Translations under genes and position numbers: made by a program
The notes under the pieces: generated by a model
What the model saw: the letters and a program-made list of their open reading frames with translations, nothing else
What the model was told of the DNA's origin: nothing
The model's database searches: none
Shown: piece by piece, positions 9,410 to 21,317 of the stretch
Numbering within the stretch: position 1 is the first letter of the stretch
Layout: each line of letters opens with the position of its first letter
Assembly: GCA_036785705.1 (NCBI GenBank)
Contig: JAWUZG010000159.1
Span: 868,001 to 932,000 of the forward strand
Direction: 5' to 3'
Source: Acanthornis magna
Lineage: Eukaryota > Chordata > Aves > Passeriformes > Acanthizidae
Length of the DNA: 64,000 bases

Positions 9410-11707
9410 ATGACGGCATTTTTTCCCAGTGTTCCCAACTGGATTCAAGATGCAAAGCAGGAGGAGGAAGAGACAGGCTGGAAATTAGTCCCCAGACCAA
9501 GAGGTGAAGAGACCGAAAGTCAGGGAAAATGCCAGTGTGAACTATCAGAGCCCTCCTTCCCTCACGTGGACAAGCTGAGAACTCACACGCTTTCCCATTC
9601 GGAGCAGAGGCCCTACAACTGCCCCCAGCTGCACTGTGGCAAGGCCTTTGCTTCCAAGTACAAGCTCTATAGGTAGGTATCTGCGAGTGCCTCTGCCCAG
9701 CAGTGCCAGGAGAGAGGGGAAACCCCCTCCCTCGTGTGTCTTTGCATGAATTTCTGAGAAGCTGGAGGAGGGGAAATGCCCTTTTACCTTGCAAAGCATT
9801 TGAGTCCCAGACATTACCATACTTGGCATATCTTTAAGCACGTTCTAGAGAACCTCAGCTAATGCTTTATCCTGTGCTCAAGTTGTTTTCTGTTTCACTG
9901 AGGAGGAAATAGAAACAGAAAGTGAAGTTCACAGATTAAAAAACAAAATGAAAAGCAAGAATAGCTTTTGCATTCATAAGTCCTGCCTCTGACCACAGGG
10001 ATAATTCCATGTCAGCTGTTTTCCCAGTATGGAGAAGTAGAGTTCCCATTTATGTACAACACAAAATAGTTAAATAGTGATGACTGAGAACTTGAAACCA
10101 GATGAACCACAGCATAGGATAGTGTGAGATACCAAGGTGAGATCAGACCACAGTGGCTGTCAGCAGATTTGGCCATAGCCTGGCCTTCCTTATGAACTGA
10201 AGTTTTCTCACCTACTGTCACAAATTAGGGAGGTTTTCTTTGGCGGTTTCCCTTGGCAGCCTCAGCAGAGAGCAGGAGCTAGGAGAGACAGCTGCTGGGA
10301 CAGACTGTAGGTTTTGCCTGAAGTGTTGTGCTCCTGTGCCCCTTGTTTAGTGGCAGTAAAATGCCATCTGGGATTTTTGTGGCATGAGGGAAAATTTTTG
10401 GACACAAGGAAAATTTTGGAAAACGAGTGTGTGTTCCCTTGGGGGCTGGACATTTGTCTAACCTTTCCTGCTTTTTTCCTCTAAGGCATATGGCCACACA
10501 CTCTGCTCAGAAGCCTCACCAGTGCATGTACTGTGAGAAGATGTTTCACCGGAAGGATCACCTTCGGAACCACCTCCAGACCCACGATCCCAACAAAGAG
10601 GCCCTGCACTGTTCTGAGTGCGGCAAGAACTACAACACGAAACTGGGCTTCAGGCGACACCTGGCCATGCATGCGGCTGCCAGCGGTGACCTCAGCTGCA
10701 AGGTGTGCCTCCAGAGCTTTGAGAGCACTCAGGTCCTGCTGGAGCACCTCAAAGCTCATTCCAGGCGGGCTTCCGGTGGGGCAAAGGAAAAGAAGCATCC
10801 GTGTGACCACTGCGATCGGCGCTTCTACACCCGGAAAGACGTGCGGAGACACTTGGTAGTGCACACGGGGCGGAAGGACTTCTTGTGCCAGTACTGTGCT
10901 CAGCGGTTTGGCAGGAAAGATCACCTGACCAGGCACATGAAGAAAAGCCACTCCCAGGAACTGCTGAAGATTAAGACGGAGCCAGTGGATATGTTGGGTC
11001 TGCTCAGCTGCAGCTCCTCTGTGGCAGTGAAGGAAGAGCTGAGTCCCGTCCTGTGTATGGCATCCAGAGACATGATGGGTGGTAAGAGCTTCCCTGGCAT
11101 GCTGCCCGTGGGCATGTACAGCACACATCTTCAAACCATGCCAAGCTCAGGGATGCCCCATTCTTTGGTTCCTAATTCTCTTCCAATGGGAATGAGCTAT
11201 CCTCTGGAGTCTTCTTCTCCCATCTCCTCCCCACCGCAACCTCCTCCAAAGTATCAGCTTGGATCTACCTCATATTTGCCTGAGAAGCTACCCAAAGTAG
11301 AGGTGGACAGCTTTTTGTCAGACTTCCCTGGCAGCCTGTCTCTCTCATCTGGTGATCCTCAGTCCTCTTCACCTCAGCCACCCGCCCTGGATGAGGCTTT
11401 GCTTTCCAAGAGCCCTGCTAACCTCTCAGAGGCTCTCTGTGCTGCTAACATGGACTTTTCTCATCTTCTTGGCTTCCTCCCCCTAAATCTTCCTCCTTGC
11501 AATCCACCTGTCTCATCAGGGGGATTGGTCATGGGCTACTCGCAGGGGGAGGCACAGCCACTGCTCACCACTTTGCAACATCAACCTCAAGAGTCTCCCG
11601 GAGCCGGGGCCTCGCTGAACTTTGGGCCCCTTCATTCATTGCCCCCCGTCTTCACCTCCAGCTTGAGCACAACCACGCTGCCGCGGTTCCACCAGGCATT
11701 CCAATAA
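9410..11707 (+). CDS. PLAGL2: PLAG1-like C2H2 zinc-finger transcription factor 2
   Basis: PLAGL2 is a nuclear DNA-binding activator of the PLAG family. Coding exons are 9410-9672 and 10486-11707, with the junction inside the Arg codon of KLYR|HMATH. The product is 494 aa, against 496 in human. Residues 71-93 form the first clear C2H2 finger. Five further fingers follow (HQCMYC..., LHCSEC..., LSCKVC..., HPCDHC..., FLCQYC...) with typical H-x3/4-H ends. An atypical finger with CxC spacing sits at 41-63. After the fingers, LLKIKTEPVD and AVKEEL fit SUMO consensus sites described in the family. The C-terminal half is Ser/Pro-rich, consistent with an activation domain, and ends PRFHQAFQ. The ATG at 9410 matches the family start; an in-frame ATG at 9380 would add ten residues unlike known proteins. 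The last exon carries most of the protein. Confidence 0.97.
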
Positions 11708-14230
11708 GCTGGAAACAGCACTGGAGAACAGATCTTTCAGTCACCCTTTTGTGGAGAGCCTTAAAAACGCACAACTCTTCCTTCCTTGGGGGTGTGAAAG
11801 CTCTGGCAGAGCTGGGTCAGATGGGAGGTTTCTGATCTTGGAGGGAGCACTTGTAGACTGGAACAGCCAATATCCCGTGCAAGTCCCAGTCCTGTACAGC
11901 GGAAAGATTTCAGCTGATAGACTGGATATATTTTATCTAATTTTTAATCTGTGAATCAGGAGCCGCGCTTAGCACTGACCTTCCCTGAGAATGCTGGAGC
12001 TATGTTCCTCTCTGGGAAGGGACTGTCCCTCAGAAGGAGTTGAGACTCTTTTACCTTGGGCTAAACTTTTGAAGAGTCCAACTTCCATTTCATGTTACCA
12101 CACTGCAATTCTGGCAAACCAGCAAACACCTCCACGTGGAGAAGAAGTCAGGATACCGCTCTGTATGAAGCCAATGGGGAAGAGGCTGTCCTTCCCTGCT
12201 ACCTCTCATCCCATCACCCAACGCAGCTTACTCCACATCAGTGTTAAGCAACAAGCCCGTTTACATAGTGAATTCAGCGTCACCTCTTTGGAGCCGTTAG
12301 GATAAACTCATTATGGTGAACATTGTTTACACAACACAAATCTGTTTCTGCCATTGCAAACATAGGAGGCACCAGAATACACTGGGTTCATCTCTGGTGT
12401 AGCTAGAACACTGTTTACACAACGAAGTCAGGTTGCACTGATTTCTCTTCACTTATCATGTTCTTCCCCCATGGGGAAATACACTGCTTTTGGACCACTT
12501 CAGCCTCTGCCCCTGTAGGCAGCAGCTTCCTGCCTTTTCTCGCTGACTATCCCGAGGGAGGGGGATGGAGCAGCCCTCACAGCTTAGCTTGGTGTGCGGT
12601 GTATGGACAGAGCCCTTTTAAATATCTCCCCCAGGCAAACAGATCTGGAAACCAAAGCACGTGAGGGAGCTGGGTGAGGAGCTCGGAACATCGAGCACTG
12701 GCATACCAGGCATGGGTGAGAACAGGCTGCAGGCCCTGCTCCGTAGGTTCCCTTGGGATGAGGAATAGAGTATGAGTTTCTGGGGTTTGGGGTTTTTTAA
12801 CCACAGCCATTCATTGAGGTCAGCACCCACTTTGGCTTATCCAGGAAGCAGTCTCAAAGGTATTATTGAACTTCAATAGTGGTAACATCCACAAATCAAG
12901 GAAAAATTGGTCCCAGCTTCATGTACACTCTGTTAGTGTATTTGAAGCATTTTCCCCAATACCAATCGTTCTAACAAATGCTAAGGGTTGGGGCTTACAG
13001 TCAACTTTTCACTTTGGATTTGGTTCCTTTTTTTTGTTCTCTCCTTCTCGAGCCTTGCCTCCTGAAGTTAAAGTCCTGTTTCCCTTGCTCCCTGCCCCAC
13101 CTCTTAAACTCTTCCATAGGCTGTCCACCTACCAGGGCAGAAGGGTTACACTGGGAAGTGGCAGCCAGCTGCTGGTGTCATTTAGCATCTGTATTGTCTC
13201 CTGCTCCCATTTTCCTGGGCACTTACACTGCAGGTGGGGATATATGGAGGTCACTCACTCTGCATTGGTGCATGTTTATGACTATGGACAGGCAGATCTT
13301 CATACCTCAGCATGGAGGAACCATTGTAGGCCAATATAAACCAAGAAAAGATGTCAATATTGTTCTCCATAAATCTAGGAAATGCAAAGTCTACCTCTAC
13401 TCTGTTATCTCAGCTCCTTGGGCAAAGCCAGATGCTGTCCTCCCTCGTCTCCCCACAGCACATCCACCTCAGTCAATGCAGATTTCTTCCTGCTGAGCCA
13501 TGATCCCACCATGTGACATCAGCTGTGCCTCTTTTGGTCACAGGCTTGTCCCCCTTCCATTTTACTCCAGAATTTTATTTTTAATTTAGCTTAGTAATTC
13601 TTCCCAGAATGACTCTTTAGCAATCCATTGATTCTCCAGAACATAGATCGGTTGTTTTAGGTTAGCCAGCAATGCTGCAAATAAGACTTTTGTATCAAAA
13701 TGTAATATAAGATTTATTTACCTCAGCAATATCCTGTGGCAATGATCTCCCCGAGTTGAATGCAGTACTTTTTCCTTTTCTCCACTGGAAAATGTTGCCT
13801 TTCCAAGTCCAACGAGTGCCTTCTTGTTCTCTAACCTAGCAAAGGTAAACAGGGCATTGCAGCCTGCTTACCAGTATTGAATACCTCAGGCCTGTCTTCT
13901 ATTGCTTTGCTCTTTGCAAATTAAAGAGTTTCACACTGTTATCAATTATATGCAAGCCTTATCCCTGTCTTCAGTAGAGAGGATTATTATTTTTTGAGAA
14001 AGAAATGGTCAGAACTGATCACTCACTGCCAGTGAGGATTATCAGATTTATGCAATGCCATCAAACACCTTCTCCCACTGCAGAACATTCAGCTTTCTTG
14101 CTTCCTGCCCGCATTGTACTCTGAACAGATGTCATCACTGGAATTCCTTTAGCAATGGTAGCTAAACTTAGAGCCAGGCATCTTTTTCCTACCAGTAGTC
14201 TGTCAAAGAATAAATGGAATTCATTTTGCT
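11708..14230 (+). other. PLAGL2: PLAGL2 3' UTR, inferred extent
   Basis: This follows the stop codon. No second gene is seen. The first well-placed AATAAA is at 14209-14214; another at 14988-14993 would lengthen the UTR to about 3.3 kb. A 17-base motif, AACAYTGTTTACACAAC, occurs twice, at 12319-12335 and 12407-12423. ORFs in this stretch have no recognisable protein features. Confidence 0.6.
14209..14214 (+). terminator. Candidate PLAGL2 poly(A) signal
   Basis: Canonical AATAAA followed by T-rich and GTGT-containing sequence (CGTGTGATTTG at about 14240), which resembles a downstream element. An alternative AATAAA lies at 14988-14993. Confidence 0.5.
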
Positions 14231-17200
14231 ATGATTTGCACGTGTGATTTGCTTTCCACAGTACCCTAACAAGCAGAACCTTTGCCAATGCAAGGAAAAT
14301 CTAACCCAGGAAAGGCAGTGTGGTTAGAGACAGCGTTGGAGCTGATTCCAGGTGTTTGCACAGGAAAATGGATTCAAAGTTCCTCTACCACAACAGTTTT
14401 TAATCTACAAGTATTTTACCAGTCAGTCTAAAACTAATGAGACTAATTCCATTTGAAATAGCAGGTGTGCAATTCACAGAAAAAATGATAGTGAACGATT
14501 TTTATCTGTTTATAAGAAAAAACTTGGAGCATCCAAGCTTACAGCACTTGGGAGTCCCAGTCCATTTGGACATACATACCAAGCTGTTAGGAAAATCAGT
14601 GGAAGTCAGCTTAGCCAAGCTCCTGCTGATGCAGCTGGAGGTAAGGGACAAGAGTAACCTTGGTGTGCTGTGAGGGGGATTGCTGCAGCACAGCCTACAC
14701 TCTGTTCTGTGGTGTATGTGCAGGGCTTTGTGGCAGCCACTGTGCTCATTATGTGATATATAAAAAAAAGTCATCCCAGAAAGAGTTTGGTTTTGGTTTT
14801 TGTTTGTTTCGGACCACAAGTTTGGGACTGCAGGTCCAGGACACAGCTGTGAGTCAGCCAGGCAGGGCCCAACAAACCATCCCACTGTGATCTCTCTATT
14901 CCTGGCACGCTTGTATGAGGAGGGTGGCATCAGATTGAGCCCCAGAGCAACAACTACAGCACATAATTGGTCAAGAGGGTTTAGTTAAATAAAGGAATAT
15001 TTTAAACTGGCTTGGGTTGGGAGGTGTTGAAGAGTGATAGAACAGTGCAGTCAGCTAAGACATAAACCCACAGAGCTCCAGTCAGCAAAAGGACAGGACA
15101 TGAACTTGCCAGCCCTTATAAATCAAACCCTGGATTCTCAGAAAGCCATGGACTTAATGTCCCCCTAGAAATAAGAACTAATAAATAGCCAAGCCAAGCC
15201 ACTCCCTGGCAGCAGAGGGTTAATTCTTGCCCATCCTTGCAGGCTCAGATTGCCAGAGCCCTGTGAAAGGCTGAAGATCTTTTTCCCCCTGGGATTACAG
15301 CTCACTCAAAATCCATTTGCAGGAAGGAACAACATGTTATCTTGCATTTGCTTCCACTGAATTTCACATGACAGAATACCCACACACCGCGTTGTGACAG
15401 ACCCTGTTCTCTGTCTCACAACATTGCTGCTCTTTAGCCTCAGTGTTGAAAAATGGTGTCACTTCAACTGGAATCCCTTTTTCGCCTCCGGTGGATTGAT
15501 GATTTCAGTACTTTTGTTGAGCTCAGCTCTTTGTTCTTTAATTCCTTCCTTGCTGACAGGTGAATAGCAGCTGCTGGGAAGATGTCCTGCAGTTCACTGA
15601 AAAATCCCTTTTTTCTTTCTCTACCATCGCACCACCTTTGCTCTCTGGACAGAACAACCCCACAGAGGCATTTTCTGCTGCCTGCAATTAAAATTTCCAC
15701 AAATAAATCTTCAAAGATGTGCTTCCCATCACCCTACCTTCTTACTTATCCTCTAATCCCAGTTAGTCAGACTGACGGAATTCTCCCTCGGGTGCCTATT
15801 TTTAGTTAATTGCCTGCCCAAGCCCTGGAGCTATTCTGCTACTGAAGAGTGAAGTGGATGAATGGCTCAAATAGACCCACTTCAGGTTTCCCTCCTGATC
15901 CAAAACTTGCGTCTTTTCTGTAACTTATTTTTTATTTTTCCCAGTTCTCAGAGATGAGAGTTTCCATCTGAAGCTGTGAATCCCATCCTGCCTGACCCCT
16001 GTGTGGTAGGAGAAGGTGGTTTGGTTTAGCCTGGTCTGCTGGATCTGGGAGGCCCAGATTCTTTTCACCCCAATCCCCAGCCTTGGCACTTCTCACCCTT
16101 TTCATGTCAGTTTACCCATAACATGGCACAGCCATGCTAAGCCTCTCTTGGAAAGCAGCTGGAAGCTGCCAGGGAGATGCTGTTACTGCTGATCCAGCTG
16201 CCTTAGAGGACTACAAATTCCCATTCCCCACCACCACCACGTCCCGGTGCGAGCAGACCCCTCTCAGGTTCTGCTGTCCCTACTGCACAATCCATGCACA
16301 CTCGCATTAGGCTCACCTCTGGCTATTCCCAGTGATGGACTCGCTTCCTCTTGTTGAGTAACTGTGGTCCTTTAGGAACCCTTCTGCACATTTCAGCCAT
16401 TCTTGTGCCTCCAGGTAAGGAGTTCTCCCCAGAGTGCCGTCTGCAATCTACCCAGAGCCAGCTCCATGTATTCCCACAGGCCACTCGCCACTAAAGGCTT
16501 CAGACTGGACAGGAACAGGTCACGCAAAAATAGAACTGGTGATCAGAAATGAGACCAGAAAACAGATCACATTCTGCTTCTCACAAATCCACACCAGGAG
16601 ATGAGCTTGGCTTTCCTGTGCAAAGTACATTCTATTTCCATGTGCACAGGTGGGCTTCAGGAGGAGCTTGAAGCACCTTCCTCGCTGTATGCTCATGGCT
16701 GAAGCCAGGTCTGCGTGGTCCTTTCCACCAATGCCTAAATACCAGCATGGAAATTAGAGCATACATAACAGAGTAGCTTCTCTATCAGATCTCAGTGACA
16801 AGGAAAGTTAAAGACATTGCAAAAGATAAAAGGCAATTTGGAATTAACTTTTGTATTATTTTAAATAGGTTGGCTGTTCAGTTGCGGGAAGAATCCTCAA
16901 CATTTAAGTGTCTTGTTACAAACCTGACATCCCTCACTTTCCCAGCTTTCTTCACCTCCAGTCTCATCCTCTGCTCACAAACTACTATGCAAGGAGAGAA
17001 CCAGCTCTAGCATGGAACGTACTGAGCGGACAGGGACAACCTCCATCACCTGGCCAGGCCAGGCTGGCTCAGTGCCCAGGTGAACAGCCAGGGCCCTGCC
17101 TGCAGCCCTTGTCCCTCTGTAGTCAGTGTCCTGTGCTTGAGGGTAACAGACGAGCTTTGCTCCCAGCCCTCAGCAGCACAGCCTACTTCAGGGTGCCACA

Positions 17201-19440
17201 GAAGGGTGCAGGAGCCTGCACGCTCCAGCACATCCCAGAACTTCTGCTAGAAGCCTCTCTGGAGGTGAATTCTCACCCTACTGAGTGCCTCAGCCTTGGA
17301 GCTTTGTGGAGCTTTCTCACTTCAGTGATTCCTGCTATCTAGGAACAGTTTTTAGAAAGATTGCTTTGTAACATCTGTACCAGTGTTTCCCTTAAATTAG
17401 GATATTGAAGACCACAAAGCTGTCTGCTGATGTGCTCTTGAGACCTGGGTGGCTACAAGAAGGGCAAAAAGGAACCTGTGGAGCCCCTGGGAGCAGCCAA
17501 GCTCCAAAACTGCTGCTGGAAGAAAAGTTACCAAGCAGCCTTTGCAGCCACAAGTTGTGCCAAGAACCGTTTCCCAGCACAAGCTCTGCCATCTCCCACA
17601 GGAGCCAGTAAACATCCCATTTGAAGGTGAAGGGTTTGGGACTAGCCTTGGGAGGGGATGGGAAAGTCACAGCATCGCTCCCCGGGGCTGCCATTCACAC
17701 TGTCCCTTCTTGCACTGGATCTGGACAGGCCCCGTGCCTGACCTCCCTCCCTGCAGCTACAGCTGCCAAAGCCAGAAACTTCCCATTGTTAAAGCTCAAC
17801 TGGTTTTCTAAAAACAAACTTTCTAGCACTTTTACACACAGTGAATAACCTCTTTTAATGGAGTATTTTGGGGGCTGTAAACAAGGTTTTAAAAGTATAA
17901 TTAAGTGCCATTAGGAAATGTTTGGTTCATCACTAAAATTAGATCTTGCCAAAATGAAGTTCAAATTGAAAGCATCTTTTATAATGAAGTTGTTTATTAA
18001 AAGCATTTGGATGATCTGACCTGGGTGTCTTCATGGAGGGGAACTGGAGTTTTGGTTGCTTTAAGACAAGACAGAATCGTAAGGCAGGTCAAAGACATAG
18101 TTCCCTACATGAAGCCACAGAGGTTTTTAAATTTCTTCCAAGAATTAGACCTACAAGAAAAAGACCCAGCACCCCACTAGGGAGGCAGCCACAGCAGACA
18201 TCATTATGCCCTGTCAAGGAGAATAATGTCTGTTAGACAGAAAGTTCTGGTCGCTTGGTTTCACTAAAATTTCCAGCCCATGTGGCAGCATTTCAGACAA
18301 GTCCAGCCCACTCCCCCTCCCAAATAACCCTGACATGCTCTGCTCCCCAGAGGCAGGAGAACCAGGACCAAACCTCAGCTTAAAGTAGAACAGGCTGCAG
18401 GCGGCCAGCAGCATTTGGAGATGAAACAGGGTAAAGCACACGCTGCCCTCTTGGGATTCTCCTTCAGAACACAGATTAAAAGCTGACAGCCATGATCAGT
18501 GTTAGTGCTTTTCTAAGAATGATCTAGTTTTCAGTTCTAGTTTTCATTCCTAATTCAGCCACCATTAAAACATGCCCTTTCCTCAGCAGCTTCCCTCAGG
18601 AGCTGGAAGCTATGGCAGGACATGAACATGCTTATGTGCCAAAAAATGAGAAATAAGTTCAGCATGGATTGTCCTGGTGGTGGAGCTGAAGCTTCCTTTG
18701 CCTTTTTAAAGGGAGAAGGGACTATACAGATGATTTCTGAGTTTTGATTCACGTATTTGCCAGCTCTGGTCTCTGTCACAGACATTCAACAGCCCCCAAC
18801 ACTGGACCCTGGAATCTGGGGGAATGACATCCATTGCTCTGCTGGGCAAAACATCTCTGGAAAGGGGAATTTCGTTTCCCTCCCTCAGTCAGCATTCCAG
18901 CAGATGCTCACTGATCTCCTGCCATACACCCCCCTGCAACAGAAACACACAAGCTCTGGGAAACCATGGAGCTGGAAGCCAACATTGAGGGCTCAGCTTC
19001 CACAGCACCAGCACTCCTCAAACTCCCGCTCAGATGAAGGGCAGCTCCCTTCCGAGCTGTCCTCTCCCCTCTGCTGCTCTAAAGCACCGTGTATCTGCCC
19101 AGCACTGCCATCCAACTGTTCTGCTGCTCTGCCCATCAGCACCACCCCAAACAACGTATCTCACACAAGAGATGAGTTGCTCAAGTAATCTTACCCTGCA
19201 GCACAGCATCAACAGATCCAAATGCCTCAACTGGTGGCATAATTACAATAGATGGCAGCATTCAGGACATGCCACACTGGGAGAAACTTAATTTACCAGG
19301 AGAAAAATATTACAAAGAAAACCAGAGTATTCCAAGCTCTGCTTCTGGCTGAAGCCACACATCACAAACCACATGGGTGTCACACAGGCCAAGCGTTACA
19401 AAAAGAAATTCTCCAGAAGTGGCTTAGGATAACCCGAGAG
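14231..19440. other. Intergenic space between convergent PLAGL2 and TM9SF4
   Basis: No conserved coding exon, tRNA-like element or CR1 tail was recognised. ORFs on both strands are short and featureless. Poly(A)-type hexamers are scattered; the one at 14988 may extend PLAGL2. Composition is ordinary mixed AT/GC without a CpG island, so a further protein-coding promoter is unlikely. Confidence 0.6.
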
Positions 19441-19465
19441 AACAGGACAACAGGACAATGGCAGA

Positions 19466-19471
19466 TTTATT
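19466..19471 (-). terminator. Candidate TM9SF4 poly(A) signal
   Basis: The plus strand reads TTTATT, AATAAA on the minus strand, about 1.85 kb beyond the stop codon. It is the first clear canonical hexamer noted downstream of the stop. Confidence 0.55.
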
Positions 19472-19819
19472 TACAATAGGACACAAAGAATACATACATT
19501 AATTAAAAATTACAAAGAATACAGAGAAAACACTTCAGGGAAGGGAGAGAAATCAATGCTGGCTGAGCCTCTCCACTGGGGCAGGGGCAGAAGAAAAAAA
19601 AGGAAAAAAAAAAACCAAAAAATCAACCAAAATCTCAGAGAGGGACCTCCAATCAGAACTGACACAAGACTCCACAGCACAGTTGGCTCACGCATCCCCT
19701 GCTCCCTTTTTCCATCCATGATTCCTGGCTGATTAGACTTTGGCGTGATGGGCAAGGCTGATGGGAAGGGACACGGGTCCTTGCATGGAAACTTATGGCA
19801 ATTGGAGTTAAAAAAGGCC

Positions 19820-19853
19820 CCAAAGCCCTCCCTGGAAGCAGGGAGGGCTTTGG
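19820..19853 (-). repeat. Perfect 15-bp hairpin with 4-base loop in TM9SF4 3' UTR
   Basis: The left arm CCAAAGCCCTCCCTG (19820-19834) and right arm CAGGGAGGGCTTTGG (19839-19853) are exact reverse complements. They are separated by GAAG on the plus strand, or CUUC in the TM9SF4 transcript. The stem has no mismatch and is GC-rich, so it should fold stably in RNA. It lies about 350 bases before the inferred poly(A) signal. Confidence 0.95.
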
Positions 19854-21317
19854 ACAGTTCTCGGTTGTAATGATGTGACCTGTGGCAGCTGGTCATTGGA
19901 AGACCTTACTGCAAGAAGAAAAATTTTCATAGATCTCACTAAAAAACCCTCTCCTCTGTAGTCCTGACTGAATCCAGTGAGTATGGGGATGGAGGGAGCC
20001 TTCACTGCAACGTGGAACCTTTTTCTTGATAAACATCACTGAAATGACCAAAATTAACAAAAAAACACAACCCAATTTTAACCTCTTTTAAAAAGAGTTT
20101 CCCACGGGCCGATTCAGGCATCAAGCCATGGGAAAAGAAGAGCCCGCGTCAGCTGTCCTGGAAAGCTTGGACTGTTTCTTGTGGAGAACAAAATACAGCT
20201 ATGGGGTGTACACTTTTCCTGTTCCCTGGAGGTAGAGAATTTCAGAGGAGGAGCAGAGAGCAGCGAGGGCAGCTGGAACACGGGGGCCGGTGGCAAGAGA
20301 GCCCCGCTCCCAGCCTTGGGACAGCTCACGGAGCCACCCGCCTGTGCCAGCCCCTTCAGCACAGCCTGCACAGCCCTCAGGCCCGACATTGCCTCAGATT
20401 GCTTGGCACTAACACCACGGTGCCATCTCCCGCAGGCTCTGCAGGATCCCAGTGGCATTCCCAGGAAGGAGCCTGTCCTGTTTCCTCACACATCTGGAGC
20501 AGAGCTACTGACAGAACAAACCCTTGTAGTTAACTCACGCATCCTTCCAGTCCTGTATTCCAGCACAACCGCGTCACTTCCACCAGGACGTTGTGTCCTG
20601 CCTTCTGTCCTGCCTGCCTGTCCGCCCTCCCACAGCGGCCTGTGCTGTCCGAGGCTGGAGGGAGGGAGAAGCGATGCCGAGGGTTGCAGTTCTCAAGCTC
20701 TCTCAGGGTGAAATTGCACTTCCCAGGCTCTGAATGGCACCTCCAGCAAATTGTAAACAAGCCGAAGCCAGGACTTCGGTGATCGGAGCGCGCCGGACTC
20801 CCGCTGGGTGAGCCTTTAGGCTCTGCTTATTCTGCCATAGTCAAGCTCCCTCTTCTGTGCAGACACGAAGGCAGGAGAAAAACCCAGTCTGATACTTGTC
20901 TGAAGAGTCTCCCTGAATCCTAGAGCACCCCAGGGGCTGGAAGAAAACGTTTTCACAAGTGTTTCCAATGCTGTCTCCAATCCATTCATCATCAACTTAA
21001 AAAAGGATGAATTAGCAAAAAGGAGGTTTACTTATACAGAGGGATATTTCTCTGCTAAAAAAAATCCCTCAAATATGGAACAGGATAATAAAGTTAAAAT
21101 GTAAGGTATCTACAGACCCCTTTTCCCCGCAGAAGTAGCCCAGAATCCATGTACACTGTGCCAAAGTTACATTCCAAATCGAGGAGTTAATTATTTCTCT
21201 TGTCACTCTCCCACTGCATTTTTGTTTCCTTAAAAAGAGTTGGGAGAAGATGTCCCTGTCCCTCCCGGGAGGACACGCGTTCAGAGGTGTCTGATTCCTG
21301 CTGGGGGGGCTCCAGCT

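Larger units (their letters stand above)
19445..21317 (-). other. TM9SF4: TM9SF4 3' UTR, inferred extent
   Basis: This follows the TM9SF4 stop codon on the minus strand, down to a canonical AATAAA at 19471-19466 with a probable cleavage point near 19445-19450. It contains an A-rich run at about 19590-19620 (U-rich in the transcript) and a perfect hairpin at 19820-19853. No other gene is seen. Confidence 0.65.
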
